Counted from the first letter of the stretch, positions 8,559-16,993 are shown. The stretch: 64,000 nucleotides of DNA from Rhizobium sp. CG5 (GCF_023701945.1 NZ_JABAEF010000015.1:46130-110129), one strand, 5' to 3'. Notes: a model not told the origin generated them from the sequence alone. Program-made: numbers and translations.

Positions 8559-9519
8559 GGCTGTCCTCATCGATCTGGGCATAGAGTTCGGTCTGGTAGC
8601 GGCCGTTGCGGTATCCTTCGATGTGGATGACCTCAAGAACCCGTCGTCCCTTTCCCGTTCGCTCGATAGAAACGACGAGATCGACGGCCTCGCCGATCAC
8701 CTCCTGCATCGGCTGCTGGCTGGCTTCCGCCGTCAGCTGCTCCAGTCGGCGCAAGGCTGACATCGCCGTGTTGGAGTGGACCGTTGTGACACCGCCCGGA
8801 TGGCCGGTATTCCAGGCCTTGAGCAGCGTCAGGGCCGCACCGTCGCGGACCTCGCCAACAATGATGCGGTCTGGTCGCAGGCGCATTGTGCTCTTGAGCA
8901 GGCGCGCCATGTCGATCGTATCGCTGGTGTGCAGCGAAACGGTGTTCTCGGCCGCGCATTGGATTTCGGCGGTGTCCTCGAGGATCACCATTCGATCTTC
9001 CGGCGCAGCAGCCACGACCTCGGCGATAATGGCATTGGCGAGAGTGGTTTTCCCCGATCCCGTGCCCCCCGAAATGACGATGTTCATCTGCGCATCGATT
9101 GCGGTTCGAATGGCACATGCCTGGGCTTCGGTCATCACCGTTGACTTCACGTACTCTGTCAGAGGGATGAGACGCGAAGCCCGCCGGCGGATGGTGAATG
9201 CCGGTCCAGAAACCACCGGCGGCAACAGGCCCTCGAAGCGGTGTCCGCCAATCGGAAGTTCGCCAGAGATGATCGGTCGTTCGTCGTCGGCTTCAGATTG
9301 CAGCGCGTGAGCGACGCTTCCAATCACGACTTCGGCGGCGGCAGGGCTCATTGCACCCGCAGGAGCCACGCCGTGTCCCAGCCGCTCAATAAACAGCCGG
9401 CCGTCCGGGTTGAGCATGATCTCAACGACGGTGGCGTCATCGAGCGCGATGCAGAGTTGGTCGCCAAGCGCGTCCTGCAGTTTGCGGACCAGGCGGGGAT
9501 GGGAACGGAGCTGGGTCAC
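8548..9519 (-). CDS. trbB: TrbB, VirB11-family traffic ATPase
   Basis: 323 aa from the GTG at 9517-9519, which overlaps the traI stop as GTGA; this start is chosen over an ATG 63 bases upstream inside traI because it gives the normal length. Walker A is GGTGSGKT at residues 151-158, followed by the Asp box MVILEDTAEIQC, a Walker B-like RIIVGEVRDG and the His box HPGGVTTVHSN. It forms hexameric rings at the base of the channel and drives pilus assembly and substrate transfer. The tight coupling to traI means the whole channel operon is read together with the signal synthase. Confidence 0.96.
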   Translation of the reverse strand: MTQLRSHPRLVRKLQDALGDQLCIALDDATVVEIMLNPDGRLFIERLGHGVAPAGAMSPAAAEVVIGSVAHALQSEADDERPIISGELPIGGHRFEGLLPPVVSGPAFTIRRRASRLIPLTEYVKSTVMTEAQACAIRTAIDAQMNIVISGGTGSGKTTLANAIIAEVVAAAPEDRMVILEDTAEIQCAAENTVSLHTSDTIDMARLLKSTMRLRPDRIIVGEVRDGAALTLLKAWNTGHPGGVTTVHSNTAMSALRRLEQLTAEASQQPMQEVIGEAVDLVVSIERTGKGRRVLEVIHIEGYRNGRYQTELYAQIDEDSHVA

Positions 9520-10154
9520 GCAGCGCTCCGGGTCTGACGGCTGTAATCTTCGATGGTGATCGAGCGGTAGCCATGCGGGCAAACTCGTTCAAAACTTTCC
9601 CGATTGGCTGGCAGGGTCCCGGCGACAGCCACGGTGTTGCCGATAGCCACAGGATCGCCAAGTCGTTTCATCGGCCATCCGGCGCGATTCAGGATGCGCT
9701 CGAAGCGGAGATCGGTTGCCGTGACGATTTCATCGTAGCCGTTTGCCATCGACCACTTGATGATCCCGGCAAACATGGTGAGCGTCGCGAGATGGAGTTG
9801 GCCCCCTCCCCTGCCGGCGGGCAAGGTCGTATCGACGCAGAAGCGCGAGCTCTCAACCATCCTCGCAGAAACATTGAGAGAACCCGTTGCCAGCAGTTGC
9901 GGGAACGTCCGCTCCAGCATGGTCGGCCCCAATGCCGGCAGCAGGCGCGCGCAGCCGACGACCTTCGCTTCGGCCGTGACGGCCAGGATGTAGGTCGGGT
10001 CGAGATTGTCGTACTCGTCCCGCTCGCCTGCGTCAGTGATGGTGACATCCCATTCAAGGCGTTCACTGAAGATCGTCGCTCGCAGGCGGTGCATCTGTTT
10101 CAGAAGATTGGAATGCTCGACATATCGATCTGGCGAGACGGTCAGAATCTGCAT
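9516..10154 (-). CDS. traI: TraI, LuxI-family acyl-homoserine-lactone synthase
   Basis: 212 aa. All eight residues conserved in LuxI enzymes are present: R25, F29, W35, D46, D49, R70, E101 and R104. The enzyme joins an acyl group from acyl-ACP to S-adenosylmethionine to make the diffusible quorum signal that turns on conjugation. A GGAG ribosome site stands six bases before the ATG. It is the first gene of the trb operon, as in Ti plasmids, and tra-box-like palindromes lie just upstream, so autoinduction is expected. The LuxR-type receptor TraR and its antagonist TraM are not in the window. Confidence 0.97.
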   Translation of the reverse strand: MQILTVSPDRYVEHSNLLKQMHRLRATIFSERLEWDVTITDAGERDEYDNLDPTYILAVTAEAKVVGCARLLPALGPTMLERTFPQLLATGSLNVSARMVESSRFCVDTTLPAGRGGGQLHLATLTMFAGIIKWSMANGYDEIVTATDLRFERILNRAGWPMKRLGDPVAIGNTVAVAGTLPANRESFERVCPHGYRSITIEDYSRQTRSAA

Positions 10155-10213
10155 CTTGTTCTCCGCATGAAGTGGTCGTGACGGAGAAAGATCATTTCAA
10201 AAGGCGGGTGGCC

Positions 10214-10231
10214 ATCTGCAGATCTGCAGAC
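10214..10231. promoter_or_regulatory. tra-box-like palindrome, traI-proximal
   Basis: A perfect 16-bp palindrome, tctgcagatctgcaga (10215-10230), lies within this 18-bp box, 60 bp upstream of the traI start. It shares the TGCAGATCTGCA core with the TraR binding site of Ti plasmids but differs at the outer positions. It most likely controls traI-trb. Confidence 0.82.
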
Positions 10232-10302
10232 GCTGATTCTACCGCGCGGCGTAGGGCCAATGGGCAATTAGGGCCGTGAACGGTGTGAGAGCTCAGGCGC
10301 GC

Positions 10303-10320
10303 ATCTGCAGATCTGCAGTT
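10303..10320. promoter_or_regulatory. tra-box-like palindrome, repA-proximal
   Basis: A second copy with the same ctgcagatctgcag core (10305-10318), 89 bp from the first box and 211 bp before repA. The divergent traI/repA spacer of Ti plasmids also holds paired tra boxes that raise both conjugation and copy number, so this copy probably serves the repA promoter or both. The rest of the 376-bp spacer holds GTTAAC repeats at about 10411-10427 and no gene. Confidence 0.78.
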
Positions 10321-10530
10321 TCGGATCACTATACGTTTTTAGTAAAAGCTGCCTAACTATCCGAAACATATCGCAGATTCGGCAGAGAGGCCCAAAGCAC
10401 GCCGCACTCGTTAACCCGTTGTTAACTTTAAATCTCTTGCGGCAGCATGGGAATCGGGAGATAGTTTCGCAAATGATGGCTTTGTGGCCATTGTTTCGAA
10501 AGTGAAGACCTCCGGGAAATAGTTCGCAAA

Positions 10531-11721
10531 ATGAGCACTTCGCAGCCCAACCGATTTGATATTGAGATTGCCCAGCAGGGGGCAAAGATCTCGAGCGCGT
10601 TGCATATGCTGCGCAGTCAGCAATATCCACCCGATGCTCGCAAAGGCTTGCGAAAGTTTCAACTGGCGGAAGTCGCGGATTTTATGGGGGTCACGCAGAC
10701 CCACCTGCGACAAATTCATTCTGACGGAAAGGGGCCAGAGATCGAATCGGTCGGCGGACGTCGATACTACACGGCGGACCAGATGTTGGAACTCCGAGAC
10801 TATCTTGAGGCCAACAAGAAATCCGACAAGAGATACTACGTCCCTAAGCGACGGGAGGGCGAACCGATGCAGGTCGTATCGGTCGTGAACTTCAAAGGCG
10901 GAAGCGGTAAAACCACGACCGCCGCCCACCTCGCGCAATATCTTGCTCTAACGGGCCATCGCGTATTGGCGGTCGATCTTGATCCCCAGGCATCCTTGAC
11001 ATCGCTGTTCGGAATTCAGCCTGAACTTGATGATACAGCGTCCCTGTACGAGGCGCTTCGTTTCGATGACGAGCGGAAGTCAATCGCTGATGTCATCCAG
11101 CCAACGAACATTCCTGGCCTTGACGTAGTGCCGGCGAGCCTCGTTTTGCAGGAGTACGAGTACGACGTGCCCCTTGCGATTTCCTCCAAGAAGGGAGAGG
11201 ACGGCCGACTATTCTACATGCGGATTGCCAGTGCGCTGAAGCAGGTAGATGAGAGATATGACGTGGTCGTCATCGATTGCCCCCCACAACTTGGGTACCT
11301 GACCATCACCGCTCTGATGGCTTCAACCGGCATTCTCATCACCATCCATCCCCAGATGTTGGACATCATGTCGATGAGCCAATTTCTGATGATGCTGGGC
11401 GGCATTATGGGCCCGGTCGCGGAGGCCGGAGCCGAGATGCGGGTCCAGTGGTTCCGCTACCTCATCACGCGCTTCGAGCCGACAGACATTCCGCAAGCCC
11501 AGATGGTTGGGTTCATGCAATCCATGTTTGCCCAGCAAATGTTGCGAAATCACGTTTTGAAGTCGACGGCTATTTCGGATGCTTCAATCAAGAAGCAGAC
11601 CTTGTATGAGGTCGAGCGGGGCGGTTTCGTCCGGTCCACCTACGACCGCGCGATGGAAAGCCTGAATGCCGCTAACGGAGAGATCGTCGATCTCATTCAC
11701 GGTGCTTGGGGGCGGAAATGA
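10531..11721 (+). CDS. repA: RepA, ParA-type plasmid partitioning ATPase
   Basis: 396 aa. An N-terminal winged-helix-like part (VADFMGVTQTHLRQIHSDGKGPE) precedes the deviant Walker A motif KGGSGKTT at residues 122-129 and the Walker A' region VLAVDLDPQASLTSLFG. RepA separates plasmid copies at division with RepB and represses its own operon. Upstream there is a 376-bp spacer shared with divergent traI. Two similar stretches, tagtttcgcaaatga (10463-10477) and tagttcgcaaaatga (10520-10534), flank the start and could be operator half-sites. Confidence 0.96.
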   Translation: MSTSQPNRFDIEIAQQGAKISSALHMLRSQQYPPDARKGLRKFQLAEVADFMGVTQTHLRQIHSDGKGPEIESVGGRRYYTADQMLELRDYLEANKKSDKRYYVPKRREGEPMQVVSVVNFKGGSGKTTTAAHLAQYLALTGHRVLAVDLDPQASLTSLFGIQPELDDTASLYEALRFDDERKSIADVIQPTNIPGLDVVPASLVLQEYEYDVPLAISSKKGEDGRLFYMRIASALKQVDERYDVVVIDCPPQLGYLTITALMASTGILITIHPQMLDIMSMSQFLMMLGGIMGPVAEAGAEMRVQWFRYLITRFEPTDIPQAQMVGFMQSMFAQQMLRNHVLKSTAISDASIKKQTLYEVERGGFVRSTYDRAMESLNAANGEIVDLIHGAWGRK

Positions 11722-11725
11722 CGAG

Positions 11726-11740
11726 CTTGTCAGCCGTTTT
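11726..11740 (+). repeat. 15-bp repeat, copy 1 (repA-repB spacer)
   Basis: The sequence cttgtcagccgtttt occurs here and, identically and in the same orientation, at 14287-14301 after repC. The spacer between repA and repB is only 84 bp. Location in two rep intergenic regions suggests a protein-binding or centromere-like site, but it does not match the GTT-N4-GC-N4-AAC parS form remembered for repABC plasmids. Confidence 0.6.
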
Positions 11741-11805
11741 TTTGGCCGATTTTATCATGAATGCCAATGCCTTATCGAGGTTGAAGACAGATCGGGAGGG
11801 CGGTT

Positions 11806-12801
11806 ATGTCGCGTGAAAATCCGTTTGCGAAATTAGACATGGCTTCCATCTCTGCGAACCAGACGCCGACGAAGCCCGGCTACGGTATGACAGGGGCAGC
11901 GAAGACGGTGGTTCGGTCCATCGAGGATATGGCGGAGAACACGAAGAAGCTGATGGAAGGTGAGGTCATCGTGGATCTCGATCCGCGGTTGATTGACGCT
12001 TCTTTTGTTGCCGACCGTCTTTCAGACGATGACGAAGAGTTCCAAGAACTGCTTCAAGCTATAAAAGTGTCTGGGCAAACGACGCCTATTCTGGTTCGAC
12101 CCAGTTCGACGGACGAAAAAAGGTACATGGTCGTGTTTGGCCATCGCCGGCTCAAGGTCGCTCGAGAGCTCGCAGTCCCGGTCAAGGCCGTCGTCAAGAA
12201 GCTTGACGACATCACCTCAGCGATTGTCCAAGGGCAGGAGAATGCAGCCCGTTCGAACCTGTCCTTCATTGAGCGCGCATACTTCGCTCAGAACCTGCTT
12301 GCGTCGGGAATGACCAAGGATGTGGTTCGATCGTCGCTGGCGATCGATGAGGCGATGCTCTCCAAGATGCTCGGCGTCGTCGAGGCGATCCCTGCCCCGA
12401 TTATCCAGGCACTCGGCGCGTCCAAGAAGATTGGGCGTGACAGGTGGCTGAGCCTTCGGCAATTGGTTCTCGCCCCTGCCCTGTTGAAGGTTGCAGTGGA
12501 GTATTCCGGAACCGCTGAGTTCTTGGAACTGGATGACGACAAGCGGTTCGATGACCTTCATGACTACCTGAAGCGCTACAAGGTCAAATCGGCGGCAAAG
12601 AGGCCCAAGGCCCGTGCATCCGGAAAGGACTGGACGTCGAGCGACAGTTCACTGAATGTCGTAATGAATGCCAAATCGAAGAAGGTTGCGATAGAGCTTT
12701 CGAATGTCGAAGCGAAGCCCTTCAGCGACTGGCTGTCAGCCCATATGGATCGTTTGTACGCTGAGTACAAAGGATCGAAACACGGAAACAACGGAGACTA
12801 A
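11806..12801 (+). CDS. repB: RepB, ParB-type partitioning protein
   Basis: 331 aa. The ParB/Srx nucleotide-binding fold carries the GHRR box at residues 112-115 and the following ENAARSNLSFIERA box at 145-158; a helix-turn-helix region follows (LLASGMTKDVVRSSLAIDEAML). RepB binds parS-like sites and is bridged to RepA; related ParB proteins use CTP. A good ribosome site (gggagggcgg) precedes the ATG. The gene is complete and in normal position. Confidence 0.95.
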   Translation: MSRENPFAKLDMASISANQTPTKPGYGMTGAAKTVVRSIEDMAENTKKLMEGEVIVDLDPRLIDASFVADRLSDDDEEFQELLQAIKVSGQTTPILVRPSSTDEKRYMVVFGHRRLKVARELAVPVKAVVKKLDDITSAIVQGQENAARSNLSFIERAYFAQNLLASGMTKDVVRSSLAIDEAMLSKMLGVVEAIPAPIIQALGASKKIGRDRWLSLRQLVLAPALLKVAVEYSGTAEFLELDDDKRFDDLHDYLKRYKVKSAAKRPKARASGKDWTSSDSSLNVVMNAKSKKVAIELSNVEAKPFSDWLSAHMDRLYAEYKGSKHGNNGD

Positions 12802-12808
12802 ACCGCAA

Positions 12809-12863
12809 AAGAAAAAGGCCCCCAAACGGTAAACCGTGGAAGCCTCTCTCGTCATCTCTAGCA
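12809..12863 (-). ncRNA. Antisense copy-number RNA between repB and repC
   Basis: On the minus strand a promoter TTGACT (12893-12898), 17 bp, GATTCT (12870-12875) reads toward repB. About 20 bases after the expected start is a strong terminator hairpin (12816-12845, arms AGGCTTCCACGGT and ACCGTTTGGGGGCCT) followed by TTTTTCTTTT. This is the layout of the incalpha countertranscribed RNA of repABC plasmids, which binds the repB-repC leader and lowers RepC synthesis. The start site is estimated to within a few bases. Confidence 0.85.
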
Positions 12864-12956
12864 GGATCGAGAATCGCATTTCCCGGAATCACAGTCAAGA
12901 GTCTTGGCACCGATTTGGTGAGCGAATTTCTTTTGCCTAGAGAAAGGTAAGAGAAA

Positions 12957-14213
12957 ATGCAGACGAGACATGTAACGACGCCCTTCGGGCGGCGGCCGAT
13001 GACGCTTGCCTTGGTCAAAGGCCAACTGGCGATCGCAGACTCGCATCCCGGCGGGCGCGTTGAAAAGTGGAAAGTCTTTCGTGACGTGTGCGAGGCACGG
13101 GAACGCTTCGGTCTGCAGGACAGAGCCCTTGCCGTTCTTGATGCCCTGTTGACGTTCTATCCGGAGCCACAGCTCGACGGTGAACATGGACTTGTCGTAT
13201 TCCCATCCAACGCGCAGCTATCCATCCGCGCCCATGGGATCACGGAAAGCACACTCCGCCGGCAGCTCGGGGCCCTTGTCGATGCCGGACTTATCCAGCG
13301 TCGCGATAGTCCGAATGGTAAGCGTTACGCGTATCGCAACCGCGATGGTGAAATCGAGCAGGCATATGGTTTCGATCTGAGCCCGCTGCTGGCGCGGGCC
13401 ACTGAGCTTGCCGTCCTGGCGCAGGACGTCGCCGCAGAACGCATGCGCTTCCGCCGGGCAAAAGAAGCCCTCACGATCTGCCGCCGCGATGTCCGCAAGC
13501 TGATCACAGCGGCGATTGAGGAGGGTGCGTTAGGCAATTGGGGGAATATCGAGACGATGTATGTGGTCATTCTCGGCCGGCTTCCTCGCTATCCGGACAG
13601 AATCCAGGTCGAAGCAGCACTCGATGAAATGGAACTTTTGCGCGAAGATGTCCTCAACCTCCTGGAAATGCAGCTAAATACTGAGAATATGCATGGCAAT
13701 GCCGTTCAAAATGATCGCCACATACAGAATTCAAAATCCGAATCCATCTATGAACTTGAACCTAGCTCTAACCAAGAGCAGGGCGAAAGCTTGCCGGAAG
13801 AGCAGCAGGCAGCGAGTGTGAAGCCTGCACAGGCAAAGGCAAAGGCAAAGGCAAGGCTGGAGCCGATCAAGTCATTTCCGCTGGGCATGGTTCTTCGAGC
13901 CTGCCCGCAGATTGTTGACTATGGACCAGGCGGCAGCATTTCGCATTGGCGCGAATTGATGACCGCAGCCGTCGTCGTTCGGTCGATGCTCGGTGTGAGC
14001 CCGTCGGCCTATGAGGAAGCCTGCGATGCCATGGGGCCTGAAAATGCCGCGGTGGCAATGGCGTGTATCCTTGAGAGATCGAATTTCATCAACTCTGCAG
14101 GGGGGTATCTCCGTGATCTGACGAGGCGTTCAGAGCGTGGCGAGTTTTCGCTGGGGCCGATGCTCATTTCGCTGTTGAAGGCAACCGGCGAGGGAGTGCG
14201 TCGCGCGGGCTGA
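12957..14213 (+). CDS. repC: RepC, replication initiator
   Basis: 418 aa, the normal size for RepC. It begins MQTRHVTTPFGRRPMTLALV, as RepC proteins do, with the N-terminal winged-helix part containing QLSIRAHGITESTLRRQLGALVDAGLIQRRDSPNGKRYA and a conserved C-terminal block (GNWGNIETMYVVILGRLPR is in the middle). RepC starts replication; in characterised plasmids the origin lies inside the coding sequence in an A+T-rich stretch, here best matched by about 13670-13770. Expression is limited by the antisense RNA just upstream. Confidence 0.95.
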   Translation: MQTRHVTTPFGRRPMTLALVKGQLAIADSHPGGRVEKWKVFRDVCEARERFGLQDRALAVLDALLTFYPEPQLDGEHGLVVFPSNAQLSIRAHGITESTLRRQLGALVDAGLIQRRDSPNGKRYAYRNRDGEIEQAYGFDLSPLLARATELAVLAQDVAAERMRFRRAKEALTICRRDVRKLITAAIEEGALGNWGNIETMYVVILGRLPRYPDRIQVEAALDEMELLREDVLNLLEMQLNTENMHGNAVQNDRHIQNSKSESIYELEPSSNQEQGESLPEEQQAASVKPAQAKAKAKARLEPIKSFPLGMVLRACPQIVDYGPGGSISHWRELMTAAVVVRSMLGVSPSAYEEACDAMGPENAAVAMACILERSNFINSAGGYLRDLTRRSERGEFSLGPMLISLLKATGEGVRRAG

Positions 14214-14286
14214 AGGTGGAGCGAATGACAGTGGAGCGTTTGTCAACACAGGCACTCCAAGAGCTGCGGTTTGAGCCATAGCAAAA

Positions 14287-14301
14287 CTTGTCAGCCGTTT
14301 T
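14287..14301 (+). repeat. 15-bp repeat, copy 2 (downstream of repC)
   Basis: Identical to 11726-11740. The surrounding 283-bp spacer (14214-14496) has no gene. Here the repeat sits inside aaaac-N9-gtttt, a weak inverted repeat. Some repABC plasmids place parS after repC, so this is a candidate partition site. Confidence 0.55.
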
Positions 14302-14496
14302 CTTTCATGTTTTTGATCGTAGCTTCAATAAGTTACGCTATATGAACGTGAGTATCGATTTTAAAAGGGACGTCAGCCAATAGTGTTGATTTGCGCATCT
14401 TCACCGAATCCAGTGAAGCTGGAGTGGGAGGTGGACGTGCCGCGTTTGGAAAGTGAGGTCTTTGGCGAAGAGTGCAGCGGTCTGCACGACGCTATG

Positions 14497-15462
14497 TCAC
14501 TTGTTGAGCACCTCGACGCTGAGCAGTGCACGCACCAAGGCAGCCTGGCTGCGGACCCCGGTCTTGTCGAAAATACGCTGCAGCTGGGTGCGCAGCGTGT
14601 TGACGCTGACCGCCAGGAGTTTCCCGGCATCCGCAAGGTCGTGGCCATCGACGATCAGACGGGCAAGCCGGACCTGCGCCGGTGACAAACCATAGATCTC
14701 CTGGGCGCCATCGATCCGACGCGCGACGGTCTCCGCATCGTCGAACGACACCAGTGCCTTGCCATCTTCGAGCCGGACCCAGCAGTAGAGCGGCGCCCCT
14801 GCCGCGTCCTCACCAAGGACCACCGCCCAAGCCTGCTTCGGCGACAAGCTTATCCGTGTCTGGCCCTGCAACTCGCGAAAGGCCAGACGCACGGCGTCGC
14901 GAAGTCCCGCGTCACGTTCGCGCCGACGGGCGCGAAGGCATCCGCCAGCGCTGGCGAGCCCCGGATGGCTGTAAATCCGCTCCTGCGCGAGCCGGTTCAT
15001 CCAGAGGATGCGGGCATCCGCGTCGACCTCGATCAGCGGGTAGTTCGACTGTTCAACGGCGCTCTCCATCATCACCATGCAGCCGATCTTCCAAACACCG
15101 TCGACCTTATGCCGGATTTTCAGTTCGCGTTTCAGATCGTTGCCAGCGTCGATTCCGAGCTGGTCGTAGGTGACCCAAGCCATAGTCCCGGCGACGACGA
15201 TGTTGACCTTCTCCCACCGAACGCGCTCCATATCGTCATGCTTCTTCGGGAAGCGCTCTACGATCGTCTTAAGTCGCGCGGCGATCGCGTCCCAGCCTTC
15301 GTCGACCCGGGTGCCGAGCGAAGCATAGTATTCCATCCGCCGGGTCTGCGGTGAATGCACCCAATGGCTCGCCAAAGCCTCGAAGTCCCGCTGCAGCCAG
15401 GCCTCGGTTTCGCTGCGGATCACTGCCAGGATCGCGGTCTTGTCGACCTCGCTTTCGTCCAT
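14497..15462 (-). CDS. LuxR-type regulator with N-terminal SnoaL/NTF2-like domain
   Basis: 321 aa from the ATG at 15460-15462, chosen because GGAG stands eight bases before it; an ATG 33 bases earlier lacks one. Residues about 1-140 look like a SnoaL/NTF2-type pocket (ILAVIRSETEAWLQRDFEALASHW). A short PAS-like stretch follows (YPLIEVDADARILWMNRLAQE), then a C-terminal LuxR/GerE helix-turn-helix (LSPAQVRLARLIVDGHDLADAG). No autoinducer-binding domain is seen, so it is not TraR. It probably senses a small molecule through the N-terminal fold; ligand and targets are unknown. A small membrane-protein gene lies directly upstream on the same strand. Confidence 0.75.
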   Translation of the reverse strand: MDESEVDKTAILAVIRSETEAWLQRDFEALASHWVHSPQTRRMEYYASLGTRVDEGWDAIAARLKTIVERFPKKHDDMERVRWEKVNIVVAGTMAWVTYDQLGIDAGNDLKRELKIRHKVDGVWKIGCMVMMESAVEQSNYPLIEVDADARILWMNRLAQERIYSHPGLASAGGCLRARRRERDAGLRDAVRLAFRELQGQTRISLSPKQAWAVVLGEDAAGAPLYCWVRLEDGKALVSFDDAETVARRIDGAQEIYGLSPAQVRLARLIVDGHDLADAGKLLAVSVNTLRTQLQRIFDKTGVRSQAALVRALLSVEVLNK

Positions 15463-15528
15463 CCAGCAATCTCCATTGACGTGGGGTCGCAGCATAGCAT
15501 GCCTGATATCACGAGATATGGAATGACC

Positions 15529-15714
15529 TCAGATCAGCGCTATGCCAAGGATCAGGGTCACGCTGGCCCCGATCACGATCGGCCTGAGCAATCCCGGGCT
15601 CAGACGCGGCAGGGCGAACTGGCTTGAGTAGTAGCATTCCTCGGCCCGGGCACTCATCCCCACCGGTCGGGCCCCGGTGTGAATATGTGTGATGGCGAGA
15701 CTGTAAATGTCCAT
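15529..15714 (-). CDS. Small hypothetical protein with C-terminal membrane helix
   Basis: 61 aa, from an ATG preceded by GGAGGAATC, an excellent ribosome site that makes this a likely real gene in spite of its size. The N-terminal two-thirds are soluble (MDIYSLAITHIHTGARPVG) and the last 20 residues form a hydrophobic helix ending at the C-terminus, so it may be tail-anchored. It ends 66 bp before the LuxR-type gene and is read in the same direction, so the two may be one operon. A small inverted repeat, atatc-N4-gatat (15506-15519), lies between them. No family recognised. Confidence 0.55.
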   Translation of the reverse strand: MDIYSLAITHIHTGARPVGMSARAEECYYSSQFALPRLSPGLLRPIVIGASVTLILGIALI

Positions 15715-15984
15715 GATTCCTCCGGTCAGGGTGCTCTCGTCCACGCATCCTGGCATGGAGAGGCGCGCTGACCTGTCATGCGAGCGGACGACAGCGGGCA
15801 GGTTTGCAACAGGCTGGTGCGTTCCCACCTCCACGACCGGCAGGTCCAAAGGGTGCCTTCCCCATCGGCCCCAGTCGGGAGCCTAGCCTTGTGCTATTGC
15901 CTCAACGGCCTTTCGTCGCCGCTTTGGCTTTATCAGGACATCGAAGATCACAGCTCCCATTACCAGTGGCCTCCCAACCCAGGT

Positions 15985-16232
15985 GGCTGAGGAAGGGGAG
16001 AACCGGTCGCGGCAAACGACCACGCTTCGAGCTAGGCAAGGTCGGAGGTTAGGGCCCGCAGCGTGTTCTCGCCCATGCCTTCACTGACGAAATGCCGCAG
16101 CGTCTCGACGTCCTGGTCGGTCAAGAGTTCGGCAAGCTTGTCACGCCGATCGATTGGCAGCACCGCGGCGATCGTATTGAGTTCTTCGGCGCGTCCAAGT
16201 GTGGCGTTGTTGGAAAGCGGGTTACTGGTCAT
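15985..16232 (-). pseudogene. Integrase N-terminal remnant
   Basis: From the ATG at 16230-16232 this encodes the N-terminus of the same tyrosine recombinase found intact at 19746-20891 (NTIAAVLPIDRRDKLAELLTD versus DTIAAVLPIDRRDELAELLTD). After 66 codons a TAG replaces the Tyr codon of the intact gene; similarity continues past it for about 15 codons and then stops near 15985. The catalytic C-terminal part is absent, so this is a dead fragment marking an old insertion or rearrangement junction. Confidence 0.8.
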
Positions 16233-16275
16233 GATCTATCCGCGACATTGCTGGGACTTGAACAAAGTCCGGAAA

Positions 16276-16292
16276 TCCCGCATTTTACGGGA
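16276..16292. promoter_or_regulatory. Inverted repeat before Phd-type antitoxin
   Basis: tcccg-N7-cggga, 14 bp before the antitoxin ATG and just ahead of its aggaggcgg ribosome site. Antitoxins of this family repress their own operons, and the position suits such an operator. Confidence 0.4.
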
Positions 16293-16306
16293 AATAGGAG
16301 GCGGAA

Positions 16307-16576
16307 ATGACATCGACCGTGACGGCGGCTGCCGTATCCAAGAATTTTGGCACCTATCAGGACGCCGCCGTGCGCGAGCCGGTGATCATTACCAAGAACG
16401 GCCGGCCGCGGACGGTATTGATCGCCTACGAGGATTATTTGCGTCTGGCACGCCGCGATCGGCGCGTCGAGGTCACAGCGATGCTGGGCGACGACGATCT
16501 GGCAGTGGTCGAGGCGCCGGACATGGAGCCGGGTTTAGATGATCTCGATTGCGAACTGGTGACGAGCAACGGCTGA
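16307..16576 (+). CDS. Phd/YefM-type antitoxin
   Basis: 89 aa with a very strong ribosome site (aggaggcggaa). The N-terminal half shows the Phd/YefM DNA-binding fold: AAAVSKNFGTYQDAAVREPV, then ITKNGRPRTVLIAYEDYLRL. The acidic C-terminal third (LGDDDLAVVEAPDMEPGLDDL) is the expected toxin-binding segment. The gene looks intact. The partner toxin immediately downstream is broken, so this is now an orphan that may still act as a repressor or neutralise a related toxin elsewhere. Confidence 0.82.
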   Translation: MTSTVTAAAVSKNFGTYQDAAVREPVIITKNGRPRTVLIAYEDYLRLARRDRRVEVTAMLGDDDLAVVEAPDMEPGLDDLDCELVTSNG

Positions 16577-16993
16577 ACCGAAGGTCGGCTGGATCTTTCG
16601 CTATTCCTACCACTGGCACTGGCAGCATCTGGAAGGCCGTGAAGAATGCGACAAGGATCGCCCGGTTCTCGTGCTGGCGCTGGTTGCAGCACTTGAGGAT
16701 GGAACGCCCATTGTGCGCGTGCTGCCAATAACCCACACGCCACTGTCCGATCCCGCGGACGCCATCGAGATACCGTCGGCCACCAAGCGACGCCTCGGTT
16801 TGGACGACTATCGTTCATGGGTCATGCTGACGGAAAGTAATCGCTTTGTCTGGCCGGGGCCGATGTGCGGCCGATCGACAGCGAGAACGGCTGTCACGGG
16901 CCTTTGCCGCCGGCGCTCTTCGATCAGGTGAAGCGTCGCTTTGTCGAGCTGGCGAGAAGCCGGCGGCACCAGGCGTCTGCGTGCAGCGAATAG
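16563..16993 (+). pseudogene. Broken PemK/MazF-like toxin
   Basis: Directly after the antitoxin, one frame encodes PKVGWIFRYSYHWHWQHLEG through to ESNRFVWPGP, and the following frame carries on with RPIDSENGCHGPLPPALFDQ up to a TAG at 16991-16993. The join needs one extra base near 16857-16861 in a run of G and C, so a single-base deletion is the likely cause. No ATG, GTG or TTG start is available in the first frame after its upstream stop (16560-16562). It reads as a growth-inhibitor toxin of PemK type that has lost function. Confidence 0.68.

Noticed and set aside
10411..10427. GTTAAC-N5-GTTAAC upstream of repA as the parS site
   Set aside because: Spacing and centre do not fit the GTT-N4-GC-N4-AAC form, and the sequence occurs only once; kept only as a remark under the spacer.
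14497..15495. LuxR-type gene considered as TraR, the receptor for the TraI signal
   Set aside because: The N-terminal part is SnoaL-like and lacks the autoinducer-binding domain; it also is longer than TraR.
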